Below are positions 8,930-16,280 of a stretch of 34,717 nucleotides of DNA, piece after piece. Numbering within the stretch: the first letter of the stretch is position 1; every line of letters begins with the position of its first letter. This DNA is from Akkermansia muciniphila. GTDB lineage: Bacteria; Verrucomicrobiota; Verrucomicrobiia; Limisphaerales; UBA11320. The notes under the pieces are model-generated. The model was not told the DNA's origin and did not search any database. It worked only from the letters and a program-made list of their open reading frames with translations. The stretch is from NCBI GenBank assembly GCA_945861575.1, contig CAMAVD010000023.1, forward strand, positions 1 to 34,717, written 5' to 3'. The translations under genes and the position numbers were made by a program.

Positions 8930-9703
8930 ATGTCCACCGACGAATCGAACGACGAGGCCCAGAAGGGGCAGCGGTTTCCGGCCACCCACTGGACGGACAT
9001 TATGGCCTCGCGTGGGGAAGGGTCGGCGGCCGCCGGGGAAGCGCTGAACCGCCTCTGCACCTCCTACTGGTATCCCATCTACGCCTACATCCGGCGCAAA
9101 GGCCACTCGGATGCGGATGCCAAAGATATTGCCCAAGGCTTTTTCCACCACGTCCTTGAGCGGAATCTCCTGGGGTCGGCTGATCGCACCAAAGGGAAGT
9201 TTCGCTCCTTTCTGCTAGGTGCCCTCAACTACTTCCTGGCGAATCTCTACGAGTTTGAACGAGCCCAGAAGCGTGGCGGGGGTGCCGTGTTGATCTCGCT
9301 CGACGACAAGACGGGGGAAGAGCGCTACGCCCTGGAGCCGGTGGACGATCTTTCTCCGGAGAAACTTTTTGAGCGCCGATGGGCTCTCGATCTCCATGAT
9401 CAGGCGATCCTACATCTTCGGGAGGACTATTGCCGACAAGGCAAGGAGCAGCTTTTCCAGCATCTGAAGCCCTTTCTCATCGATCAGACCGACCCGGGCG
9501 ACTACGCCAACGTCGCGCGGGCTCTCGACATGTCACCCGGAGCGGTGACCACGGCGTCGAGTCGTTTACGCAGCCGCTATGGGGAGTTCATCAATGCGGA
9601 GATTGCCCGTACCGTCGCGAGCCCGGAGGAGATTCCCAGCGAACGCCGCTATATCTGTGAGATGCTCTGCCTGGCCAACGCTTCCTCTGATCCTCGGAGA
9701 TAG
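8930..9703 (+). CDS. RNA polymerase sigma factor, ECF-like (sigma-70 family)
   Basis: 257 residues. The N-terminal FPATHWTDIMASRGEGS segment and the region-2 motif 'CTSYWYPIYAYIRRKGHSDADAKDIAQGFFHHVLER' (residues about 40-80) match a family of large ECF-like sigma factors that I associate with Planctomycetes and Verrucomicrobia, often encoded next to Ser/Thr kinases. 'GKFRSFLLGALNYFLANLYE' follows, as in core-binding helices. The C-terminal third holds a helix-turn-helix ('DYANVARALDMSPGAVTTASSRLRSRY') fitting sigma region 4, which contacts the -35 element. It is longer than a standard ECF factor of about 180-200 residues because of a central linker and a C-terminal tail. No anti-sigma gene is adjacent; the upstream FecR-barrel protein or the kinase may do that job. 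It converges with the ROK gene 78 bases downstream. Confidence 0.9.
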   Translation: MSTDESNDEAQKGQRFPATHWTDIMASRGEGSAAAGEALNRLCTSYWYPIYAYIRRKGHSDADAKDIAQGFFHHVLERNLLGSADRTKGKFRSFLLGALNYFLANLYEFERAQKRGGGAVLISLDDKTGEERYALEPVDDLSPEKLFERRWALDLHDQAILHLREDYCRQGKEQLFQHLKPFLIDQTDPGDYANVARALDMSPGAVTTASSRLRSRYGEFINAEIARTVASPEEIPSERRYICEMLCLANASSDPRR

Positions 9704-9781
9704 CACAGGTTCCGGAAAAGCCTGCGCGCTGACACGCGTGGCCACGAAAGCGATATTACAACTCCCAGCGCCTACGTCGGA

Positions 9782-10720
9782 TCAGAGCAACGGCCGGGTG
9801 TTTGCACGATCGAGATTGGCTGTCAGGCCACGCCGGGCAGCTCCCAACGCTCCTGCAAACTCACCGAGCTCCGCGGGGAGGAGGCGCACACGATGTCCGC
9901 CGGGTCGCCACTCCATAGGCTCCAAAAAGTCGGCCAGAGGCTCAAAAAGCGCCGGCCCGGAACGGGCTATGCCGCCACCGATGATCACCGCGGACGGGTC
10001 GAGGATATTGATGAAAGAGGCGAGTGCGGCGGCCAGTCGACGGACGGAGTCGAGCCATACCTTCGAAGCCTGTGCATCCCCTGCCAGATGGGCTTGGACA
10101 AGCTCGTGCGTGTTCGCAAAGCGGCCGCCGGCGCGGGCAGGTAGCGTGCAATTGCCCATCGCGAGCTCCAAGCTTCCCGGAGTACCACAGATGTCCGGCA
10201 CGCCCCAGGCATCGAGGGAGGCATGCCCCAGATGGCCCGCCCTTCCAATCTCTCCTTGCAGAAGGTGCCCATCCACCATCGCGGCTCCACCCACCCCGGT
10301 ACCGAGCGTCACGAGGATCACGTTCCTGAGCCCTCGAGCCGCTCCCAGCCATACTTCACCCAGCAGGGCCGCATGGGCATCGTTTAGCACCGGGATCTCC
10401 GTAGGTGATTTGAGATAGCGGGTCCAATCCAGATTCTCCAGACCGCCGAGGCGACCGGGCATGAATGCGATGCTTCGCCCATTGCGGGAAGCAAGGCCCG
10501 GAGCCGCGAAGCCGATCGTATCCGGGGGGCCCTGCCGTTCAGAAGTGTAAGCAGCGACTAACTCCGCGATGCGCGCGGCCCAGTCCATGCTGGAGCTCGC
10601 ATCAAACTCCACCTGGCGTCTTGTCAGCACCTCGCCCGAAGACGTCACCGCTACGCTTTTTACGCTGGATCCGCCCAGATCCAAGCCAAGGGAATAGGAA
10701 GTCTTGCTCGAATCACTCAT
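9782..10720 (-). CDS. ROK-family sugar kinase-like protein
   Basis: About 312 residues from ATG 10720 (MSDSSKTSYS), preceded by GAAGGG; a frame extending to 10780 is unlikely because it runs into the upstream gene. ROK features: the phosphate-1 motif 'GLDLGGSSVKSVAV' near the N-terminus, 'PVLNDAHAALLGEVWLGAARG' with the catalytic-type Asp, 'LVTLGTGVGGAAMVDG' (phosphate-2) and 'VIIGGGIARSG' (adenosine motif). Family members phosphorylate glucose, fructose or N-acetylated hexoses. The usual zinc-binding CxCGxxGCxE segment is degraded: the sequence reads VPDICGTPGSLE, leaving a single Cys, although the preceding GHLGH His residues remain. Its start overlaps the SDR stop by eight bases (10713-10720), so the two are translationally coupled and may act on the same carbohydrate. 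Substrate unknown. Confidence 0.88.
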   Translation of the reverse strand: MSDSSKTSYSLGLDLGGSSVKSVAVTSSGEVLTRRQVEFDASSSMDWAARIAELVAAYTSERQGPPDTIGFAAPGLASRNGRSIAFMPGRLGGLENLDWTRYLKSPTEIPVLNDAHAALLGEVWLGAARGLRNVILVTLGTGVGGAAMVDGHLLQGEIGRAGHLGHASLDAWGVPDICGTPGSLELAMGNCTLPARAGGRFANTHELVQAHLAGDAQASKVWLDSVRRLAAALASFINILDPSAVIIGGGIARSGPALFEPLADFLEPMEWRPGGHRVRLLPAELGEFAGALGAARRGLTANLDRANTRPLL

Positions 10721-11507
10721 GGTATTGCCCTTCTGAAACACTCCACCCTCCATCGACCGCCAGCACCTGACCTGTGACAAAGCGCGATTGCTCCGACATC
10801 AGATACACCGCAGCCCCGTCCAGATCCTCGGGCTGACCGATACGCCCGCCATCCAGAGGCTGTTTCGTGGTCATGAAACGAAGGATCGACTCATCACCCT
10901 GGGCTCGCTGCGACATCGGGGTAGCTACCAGCGCCGGGGCAATCACATTAAACCGGATGTTTTGAGCGGCATAATAGGCCGCCGAAGAGCGAGTCAGCCC
11001 AACGATCGCCGCCTTCGCTGTGGCGTAGGCATGGGTGCTGAAGAAACGGGGAGACGGAGAGAAGCCAAGGACGGACGCCATGTTGAGGACCACGCCCCCT
11101 GTGCCCTGCCTGAGGAACTGCTGCACTGCGGCGCGATTTGAGTAAAAGAGTCCCGTGAGGTTCAGGTCCAAGGTACCCGCCCAGCCTTGATCGGTGATCT
11201 CGTGAAGGGGGCCGTCGCCCAGACGTCTTCCACTGCCTCCCGCGACATGGTAGAGACCGTGGAACTTCCCGAAAGCCTCCAAGGCGGTGTTGATGGCCCG
11301 CTGAGCCGTGTCTGGATGGGCGGCATCCCCCGCCAGTCCACGGCTATTCGCACCCAGAAGCGCCACGGCTCGCTCAACGCTCTCGCTGTTCCGTCCGACT
11401 ACCGTGACCTGGGCTTGGGCGGCAATGAAGGCCTTCGCTGCGGACAGACCCAGACCGGTCGTGCCCCCAATCACCACTATAGATCGCCCCGCAAGCGCGT
11501 CAGACAT
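10713..11507 (-). CDS. Short-chain dehydrogenase/reductase (SDR)
   Basis: 264 residues, the usual length for a classical SDR. It shows the nucleotide-binding glycine motif as GGTTGLGLSAAKAF (residues about 14-27), the 'VAGGSG' region in place of NNAG, the catalytic Ser in NMASVLG, the YATAK (YxxxK) dyad, then 'IRFNVIAPALVATPM' and the C-terminal 'GQPEDLDGAAVYLMSEQSRFVTGQVLAVDGGWSV'. It is expected to be a cytosolic NAD(P)-dependent oxidoreductase acting on a sugar or hydroxy compound. The coupled ROK kinase gene downstream suggests a role in carbohydrate use. The substrate cannot be read from the sequence. No Shine-Dalgarno motif is clear before ATG 11507. Confidence 0.93.
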   Translation of the reverse strand: MSDALAGRSIVVIGGTTGLGLSAAKAFIAAQAQVTVVGRNSESVERAVALLGANSRGLAGDAAHPDTAQRAINTALEAFGKFHGLYHVAGGSGRRLGDGPLHEITDQGWAGTLDLNLTGLFYSNRAAVQQFLRQGTGGVVLNMASVLGFSPSPRFFSTHAYATAKAAIVGLTRSSAAYYAAQNIRFNVIAPALVATPMSQRAQGDESILRFMTTKQPLDGGRIGQPEDLDGAAVYLMSEQSRFVTGQVLAVDGGWSVSEGQYHE

Positions 11508-11720
11508 ACCGGAGGATTACCTGGAACGGAGGGGTTGGAAAGCAAAGTCACTGCTCGCAGGCCGTCGGACCTAGAATGTCATTCCGGCAGGGTGCCCACC
11601 GAGGCTCTTTCTTGGTCCAGGGCTTTCAACTCGATAGTGACGAAGCGGGGACCCATGCAAAGCGCGACGCTGATGGTTTTCTTGAAGAGAGAGTAAGAGT
11701 GAGCCGCGCGGGGAGGAACT

Positions 11721-12410
11721 TCAACGCTTGCGATGAAAGCTGTCCTGCGAGTAGCGACCGGCGTGCAGGGCATCCGCGCAGCGTTTCCATTCGGGCGCAC
11801 CAGAAAACTCTCCCCAGCCTGTGCCCCAGGCAACCGTGGCCGTTTCCTGCAGACTCCTCTCCCACTGACCGCGGCTCAAGGAAGGAGGCTGACGCTGGAT
11901 GGACCCCTGAATGAGCAGTCCATCGCGCGTGCGCCTTTGGGCTGCCCCCGCAATCTTCCCTCCGTCTCGTAGAAGGTCGAACTTTTCCGGGCCCGCGAAG
12001 CACTGTCCCGGGAGCTCCTTTGCACAGCAAGTCGACAGCTCGGTGGCCACACCCAGTTGGGTGAAGGAATCGCGGATCCACTCATGCAGCCTGCGATAAC
12101 TCTCCTCAGCCCGCAGCGAATACCACGAGTGCGAGGACGGAAAGATCAGGCTGTAGGTCCAGTCCGCATCGTGAGGAACGAGGCCGCCAGCCGTCGGACG
12201 CCGGACCAACGGGCGCAGCGCTGTGACCTTCTCCATCTCCGCGTAGTGCTGAAAATAGCCAAAGCTCGCGGCCGGCTGCGTCCAGGAGTAGACGCGCAGC
12301 ACCGGCATCGGCCATTGCGACGCTCGCTCCAGGAGTGCCTCGTCCGCTGCCATATTCCATCCAGGATCGCATGCACCCGAGTCAAAAAACGACCAAGTCT
12401 CGGAGCTCAT
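11721..12410 (-). CDS. Biotin/lipoate A/B protein ligase family protein (lipoate-ligase-like)
   Basis: 229 residues from ATG 12410; the TGA of the upstream CotH gene overlaps this ATG by one base (TGATG), a coupling arrangement. Family signs: 'NMAADEALLE' near the N-terminus, 'PVLRVYSWTQPAASFGYFQ', 'RRPTAGGLVPHDADWTYSL' (the RRxxGGGxVxHD lipoyl-AMP pocket, with Ala replacing one Gly), 'QCFAGPEKFDLL', and 'GGKIAGAAQRRTRDGLLIQGSI', which carries the conserved Lys. The protein should bind lipoate or octanoate and transfer it to a carrier protein, or act as an octanoyltransferase of the LipM type; the Cys before FAGP is compatible with either. It is shorter than two-domain LplA (about 340 residues) and lacks the C-terminal accessory domain. 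The GC-rich 3' end and 213 bases up to the SDR gene hold nothing clear. Confidence 0.8.
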   Translation of the reverse strand: MSSETWSFFDSGACDPGWNMAADEALLERASQWPMPVLRVYSWTQPAASFGYFQHYAEMEKVTALRPLVRRPTAGGLVPHDADWTYSLIFPSSHSWYSLRAEESYRRLHEWIRDSFTQLGVATELSTCCAKELPGQCFAGPEKFDLLRDGGKIAGAAQRRTRDGLLIQGSIQRQPPSLSRGQWERSLQETATVAWGTGWGEFSGAPEWKRCADALHAGRYSQDSFHRKR

Positions 12411-14113
12411 CAAGGTTTTCCTTCCAGCTGAGGAACCAGTTTGCGAACGCGTAGCGAGTCACTTTCAAAAAACGCACGTCCCTTCTTTGCCCGCAGGTCA
12501 CAGATCAATTCGATCTCTTCATCAGGATCCTCAACGACAAATTCATGGGTGACTTCCTGCCAGGGCGTATCGCCGCTCAGCGCGTTGGTACGACGACGCT
12601 GAGAGACACGAAGCCCTGCGCCCGAACCGCGAACCAGCTTGCCAGCCACTTCGACACCTTCAGTCCGAACGCGCCCTATCAGTGCGTAGCGTCCCGGGGG
12701 AAGCTGAAGTGCGACACGATACGAAGCCAGGCAAGCCTCCTGCGGTTTGGCCTCCTTACCGTTGACGGGGGTGCTCGTCACCTCGATCCCCAGCACGCGG
12801 GCGCCATTCACCGCCTGATCGCTAAACTGTGCTTCACCGGCATCGAGCCGGCTTTTCCATCCCTTTACCAGCAGTTCGCCCTTCGCGTCGAAGGCCAGCT
12901 GATTGGTGTCGCGCGCTCCGAACCGCCGGCCTAGGAAGGCCGCTCGCTGAGCCACCTGTCTTCTCAGATTTCGGACGCTCTCTTCGTGCGCCATGGCTTG
13001 ATCGGGTTCGACCGACGCTAGGGCCGGATGGATCCGCTCATAGATTTGAGTCATTCGATTGGTCAGCAAGGAGGCGAGAAAAAGATTGGTGGTGAGCCAT
13101 GCAGCGCGATCGCGGAACATCGCTGCCCCGGCAGGAGTGTTGAGGACTGCCTGTGCAACAAGCCCGTCGGCACCTGGGCGGACGGTTCCGTTGGCGCTCC
13201 AGAACATCTGATCCATTCCATGCGGAAAGAACACAACACGATCCGATTCCGGATCGTGGTAAACCCGGTAATTGTTCCTCTTCATGAGATATCCATCCCA
13301 ATGCCAGGTCATCATTTCCAGAGCAAGGAAAGAGACAAATCGGTCCAGATCGAGACGTTGACCGATGGCAGCCAAACGCTGGGCGGGGTCCTCGATGTCA
13401 CAAGCCTTGACCAGCCGATCCGCTGCGGGTTGGCCTTCACCCTCGTCACCCGAGATTTTCTGCAATGGCTCGGAGATATCGCGAAGAAATCCTCCGTCAT
13501 AGAGATTTCCTGTGGCGTTCTTGAAATGGCGTTTCAGGAACTGCTTTCCAAAGCCTTCCTTGAGGACATAAAGCCCGAGCTTTCGGCCATTGAGTTCAAC
13601 CACTGCGTGTGTGGTGCGGGCTGCGGGCACACCTGCCGCGAGGAAAAGCTCGCTGCACAGGAGTTCGGTCATGTAGCTGGGATCTTGGACGGAGTTGTTG
13701 AGATGAAACTTGCTCAGACCGAAGAGGCTTTGACCGGGGATGAACTTGTCGAGGTTCAGGGTCAAGGCGGGACGATCGTCAATGCTCCGAGAGCTTCCGG
13801 CGGCACCTTTGACGTGGATACCTACGTCCGAGACCGTCTTGTCCCCGTCTCGAATCCTCGCTTTGACGTAGTTGCGCGGGTTGTGTCGCAGTTCCTCCAT
13901 GCCCGCGGCAGAGATCTCGATCCGCAGGGTAGGAATGATTCCGCTTTCGAAGAAGGGATCGGCCTTGTCCCGACGGATCGAACTTAGGTTATTGGCAGGC
14001 GCAGGGTCAAAGCCGTAAGAGAAGGTGGGGAGAAGGCACGCGGCCGCCAAAGCCAGCACAAGCCGGCTGGCAGCCAGAGGAATCCGTCGAGACAGATAAG
14101 ACGCCTGACGCAC
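12410..14113 (-). CDS. Secreted CotH-kinase family protein
   Basis: 567 residues from a GTG at 14113; an in-frame TAG at 14123-14125 rules out a longer form and there is no nearby ATG. A signal peptide is evident (LVLALAAACLLPTFSYG). The CotH fold is shown by 'GIHVKGAAGSSRSIDDRPALTLNLDKFIPGQ', 'FHLNNSVQDPSYMTELLCSELFLAAGVPAART', 'GLYVLKEGFGKQFLKRHF...GNLYDGGFLRDI' and 'MMTWHWDGYLMKRNNYRVYHDP...FFPHGMDQMF', the last holding candidate catalytic Asp residues. CotH proteins are atypical kinases that phosphorylate secreted proteins; in Bacillus CotH modifies spore-coat proteins. The last 150 residues form a beta-rich region ('YALIGRVRTEGVEVAG...TPWQEVTHEFVVEDPDEEIELICDLRA') that looks like a carbohydrate-binding-type sandwich. 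It is coupled to the lipoate-ligase-like gene downstream. The biological target is unknown. Confidence 0.88.
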   Translation of the reverse strand: MRQASYLSRRIPLAASRLVLALAAACLLPTFSYGFDPAPANNLSSIRRDKADPFFESGIIPTLRIEISAAGMEELRHNPRNYVKARIRDGDKTVSDVGIHVKGAAGSSRSIDDRPALTLNLDKFIPGQSLFGLSKFHLNNSVQDPSYMTELLCSELFLAAGVPAARTTHAVVELNGRKLGLYVLKEGFGKQFLKRHFKNATGNLYDGGFLRDISEPLQKISGDEGEGQPAADRLVKACDIEDPAQRLAAIGQRLDLDRFVSFLALEMMTWHWDGYLMKRNNYRVYHDPESDRVVFFPHGMDQMFWSANGTVRPGADGLVAQAVLNTPAGAAMFRDRAAWLTTNLFLASLLTNRMTQIYERIHPALASVEPDQAMAHEESVRNLRRQVAQRAAFLGRRFGARDTNQLAFDAKGELLVKGWKSRLDAGEAQFSDQAVNGARVLGIEVTSTPVNGKEAKPQEACLASYRVALQLPPGRYALIGRVRTEGVEVAGKLVRGSGAGLRVSQRRRTNALSGDTPWQEVTHEFVVEDPDEEIELICDLRAKKGRAFFESDSLRVRKLVPQLEGKP

Positions 14114-14548
14114 AGACGCACGCTAGCAGTGGAGCTAGGCAGGAGCAAGTGAACTGAGCCTGGATCTCATCGAGGGTGCGCGAAACTACATCAAGCCAAG
14201 GAAAGTTTGAGGCGCGTCCGTTGAACATTGCAGCGTTTGCTCAGGCACCACCCAAGGATGATTTCGCAAATCCCATTGCTCTGATTTGAGAATTGCAGTG
14301 GCTACCATGCCTTCGCCGGTCGGCTATCTATCGACCGTTCACTGCTCCTTGGAAAAATCGAGCGTGTCGTGCATCCGCGTCGCCCGGCCATCCGTATAAT
14401 CAGTCATAACCGTTGAATGGTGTATCGGGCCGACAACCCCCAAGCGTTCCCGCTTGGACTCAGGTGCAAGTTCGCCACTCCGCAGCCATTCCGCGAACAC
14501 AACACAGCTTATCCGTAATATACTCTATCCGTGAAACCCATCCTCACC
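14114..14548. other. Divergent intergenic region between the CotH gene and the DUF4394 fragment
   Basis: About 435 bases with no supportable gene. A small hairpin, CCAAGCG-TTCC-CGCTTGG, lies at about 14442-14459 with no T run after it. Divergent promoters for the CotH gene (-) and the DUF4394 fragment (+) should lie here. A/T-richer sequence (CCGTATAATCAG near 14391-14402 and CCGTAATATACTC near 14513-14525) contains TATAAT and TAATAT, plausible -10 boxes for the plus-strand fragment. Confidence 0.35.
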
Positions 14549-14995
14549 ATGAAGTCTCATCGACCTGCCACCCACCGTCGGCTCGCCAGCACCGCACTGC
14601 TCTGCGCCACTGTTTGCGTTTCATCCGTAAGCGCCGAGACCATCGTCGGTCTGACACCGAACAACACCCTCGTCACGCTCGACAGCTCAAACCCAGGGAC
14701 TCTCGCCACAAGCCAGGTCGTTCAGGGGCTCGGCTTGGCCAAAGCCCCGCGCGTAGACAGAGCGAAGAGCTGCGAGGCAGACTACGTGTTTCCACTCGGT
14801 GTGTTCGCCACACCCGCTCTCAGACCAGAATCTTGTGTGCCACATTCCCGAACACGTCGGTCAGCCGGTAGTCCCGTCCGGCGTGAGCGTAGGTCAGTCG
14901 GGTGTGGTCAAGTCCCAGCAGGTGCAGAATGGTGGCGTGCAGGTCGTGGATTGTGCAGCGATCTTCCACCGCATGGTATCCGAACTCATCGGTAG
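14549..14995 (+). pseudogene. Truncated DUF4394-type secreted protein gene
   Basis: From ATG 14549 (a GTG at 14531 is also in frame) the frame encodes a clear signal peptide (STALLCATVCVSSVSA) and then 'ETIVGLTPNNTLVTLDSSNPGTL' and 'VVQGLG', the start of a DUF4394 repeat, which from memory reads 'I.GLT..N.LV.FDS..PGT......GL..GE.L.GIDFRP'. Homology stops at about base 14740. The rest of the open frame (to 14995) is simply the antisense of the DUF1501 gene from 14820 on, with Arg/Ser-rich nonsense composition. A full DUF4394 protein has some 230 or more residues after the signal peptide. I infer that the gene lost its 3' part when the downstream block arrived or through a deletion. It might still be transcribed toward the DUF1501 gene. 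Confidence 0.6.
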
Positions 14996-16259
14996 CTCCG
15001 TATCGGAAACCCGGCTTAATACCCCCACCAGCCATCCAAAGCGTGAAGCCGTCGGGATGATGATCGCGTCCTTTGGGCCCCTCGCCGGACTGGACCGTCG
15101 GCGTGCGACCAAACTCGCCGCTCCAAACGACCAACGTGTCCTCCAACAGACCCCGCGCCTTTAAGTCCTGGATGAGGCCGGAGATCGGCTTGTCGATCTG
15201 TTTCACGTTTATGGAGTGACCCTTCTCGAGATGGCTGTGCTGATCCCACTGCTCATTGTTGAACTTCAAGCTGCCGGCATGGCTTACCTGGATAAACCTG
15301 ACATCGCGCTCGGCGAAGCGTCGTGCCAGAAGGCACATATGACCAAAGTTTTGCGTCTCTGGCTCGTCCATTCCGTAAAGCGCACGGGTGGCCGGTGTTT
15401 CCTCGCGAAGGTCGGTGGCCTCGGGGGCGGCCGTCTGCATGCGGAAGGCCAGTTCGAAAGACTGGATGCGTGCCTCCAGATTCGGATCCATTCCGGCCGT
15501 GGCGATGTCCTTTTCGTGAAGACGACGCAGCAGATCAAGCTGCAACCTTTGTTGGACTGGGTTCGAATTCGGACTGGCGATGTAGTTGAACTTCGCGTCC
15601 TTCGCCGAGGTGTTCGGATACCCCGGCGTGCCCAACGGCACACCTTGATGAACGGCAGGCAGAAAGGACGAACCATAATTGTTGACCCCGCCATGCAGCG
15701 AGGTCGGGCAGATCGTGATGAAAGCCGGGAGGTTTTGATTCTCTGAGCCGAGGCCGTAGCTGATCCAAGAACCCATGCTGGGCCGGACGAATGCCTCATG
15801 CCCGCAATGCAGGTGCATGCAGGCTCCGCCATGGGAAACGTTGGTTTCACACATCGAGTGGACCATGCACAGCTCGTCGGCCACCCGAGGCAGGTGCTGC
15901 CACAACTTGGACATCCACAGGCCTGACGCCCCCACCTGCCTGAAGTCCCAGAGTGGCCGCATGATATTGCCGCGGCTGGCAAACTGGACGGACCGCTCCT
16001 TAAAGGGGAGCGGTTTGTCGTGGTCGGCGAAAAGACGGGGCTTGTAGTCAAAAAGATCGATGTGCGAGGGGCCGCCGTGCATGAACAGAAAAATCACCCG
16101 CTTGGCCCTTGCCCGGAAGGGAGGCACATGGGGCTGCAGAGGATTGGCAGCCATCGATGCATTGAAAGCCAGGCCCCCGAAGCCAAGACAGAGCTGCTGC
16201 AGGAGCGCACGTCTGGAAAGACCCAATCGGGCATGAGGAGAGGGGGTGAGGATACTCAT
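14820..16259 (-). CDS. DUF1501 domain-containing (sulfatase-like) protein
   Basis: 479 residues. The N-terminus LSRRALLQQLCLGFGG is a Tat-type twin-arginine signal, so a folded, exported protein is expected. The DUF1501 core starts with 'AKRVIFLFMHGGPSHIDLFDYKP' and continues through 'SHGGACMHLHCGHEAFVRPSMGSWISYGLG', 'LPAFITI', 'QVSHAGSLKFNNEQWDQHSHLEKGH', 'VVWSGEFGRTPTVQ' and the C-terminal 'IHDLHATILHLLGLDHTRLTYAHAGRDYRLTDV'. The fold belongs to the alkaline phosphatase/sulfatase superfamily, but no formylglycine motif (CxPxR) is visible. In Planctomycetes and Verrucomicrobia it is almost always paired with a PSD1 protein, as here, with 21 bases between the two genes. The function of the pair is unproven; polysaccharide processing is commonly suggested. 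Confidence 0.95.
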   Translation of the reverse strand: MSILTPSPHARLGLSRRALLQQLCLGFGGLAFNASMAANPLQPHVPPFRARAKRVIFLFMHGGPSHIDLFDYKPRLFADHDKPLPFKERSVQFASRGNIMRPLWDFRQVGASGLWMSKLWQHLPRVADELCMVHSMCETNVSHGGACMHLHCGHEAFVRPSMGSWISYGLGSENQNLPAFITICPTSLHGGVNNYGSSFLPAVHQGVPLGTPGYPNTSAKDAKFNYIASPNSNPVQQRLQLDLLRRLHEKDIATAGMDPNLEARIQSFELAFRMQTAAPEATDLREETPATRALYGMDEPETQNFGHMCLLARRFAERDVRFIQVSHAGSLKFNNEQWDQHSHLEKGHSINVKQIDKPISGLIQDLKARGLLEDTLVVWSGEFGRTPTVQSGEGPKGRDHHPDGFTLWMAGGGIKPGFRYGATDEFGYHAVEDRCTIHDLHATILHLLGLDHTRLTYAHAGRDYRLTDVFGNVAHKILV

Positions 16260-16280
16260 AGCTCTGGTTCGGTCTCGAGG

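Noticed and set aside
9579-10418. 279-residue plus-strand open frame
   Set aside because: Overlaps the sigma factor end and is antisense of the ROK gene; Ser/Pro/Arg-rich shadow composition.
11579-11833. 84-residue minus-strand frame ending '...FVTIELKALDQERASVGTLPE'
   Set aside because: It looks somewhat protein-like and partly fills the gap between the lipoate-ligase-like gene and the SDR gene, but it overlaps the former and has no family match or clear start. A frameshifted tail of the ligase gene is possible but cannot be shown.
13028-13987. 319-residue plus-strand open frame
   Set aside because: Antisense of the well-supported CotH-kinase gene; no recognisable domain and no ribosome site.
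14442-14459. Hairpin CCAAGCG-TTCC-CGCTTGG
   Set aside because: Seven pairs, but no T run and no gene end next to it; could be chance in GC-rich DNA.
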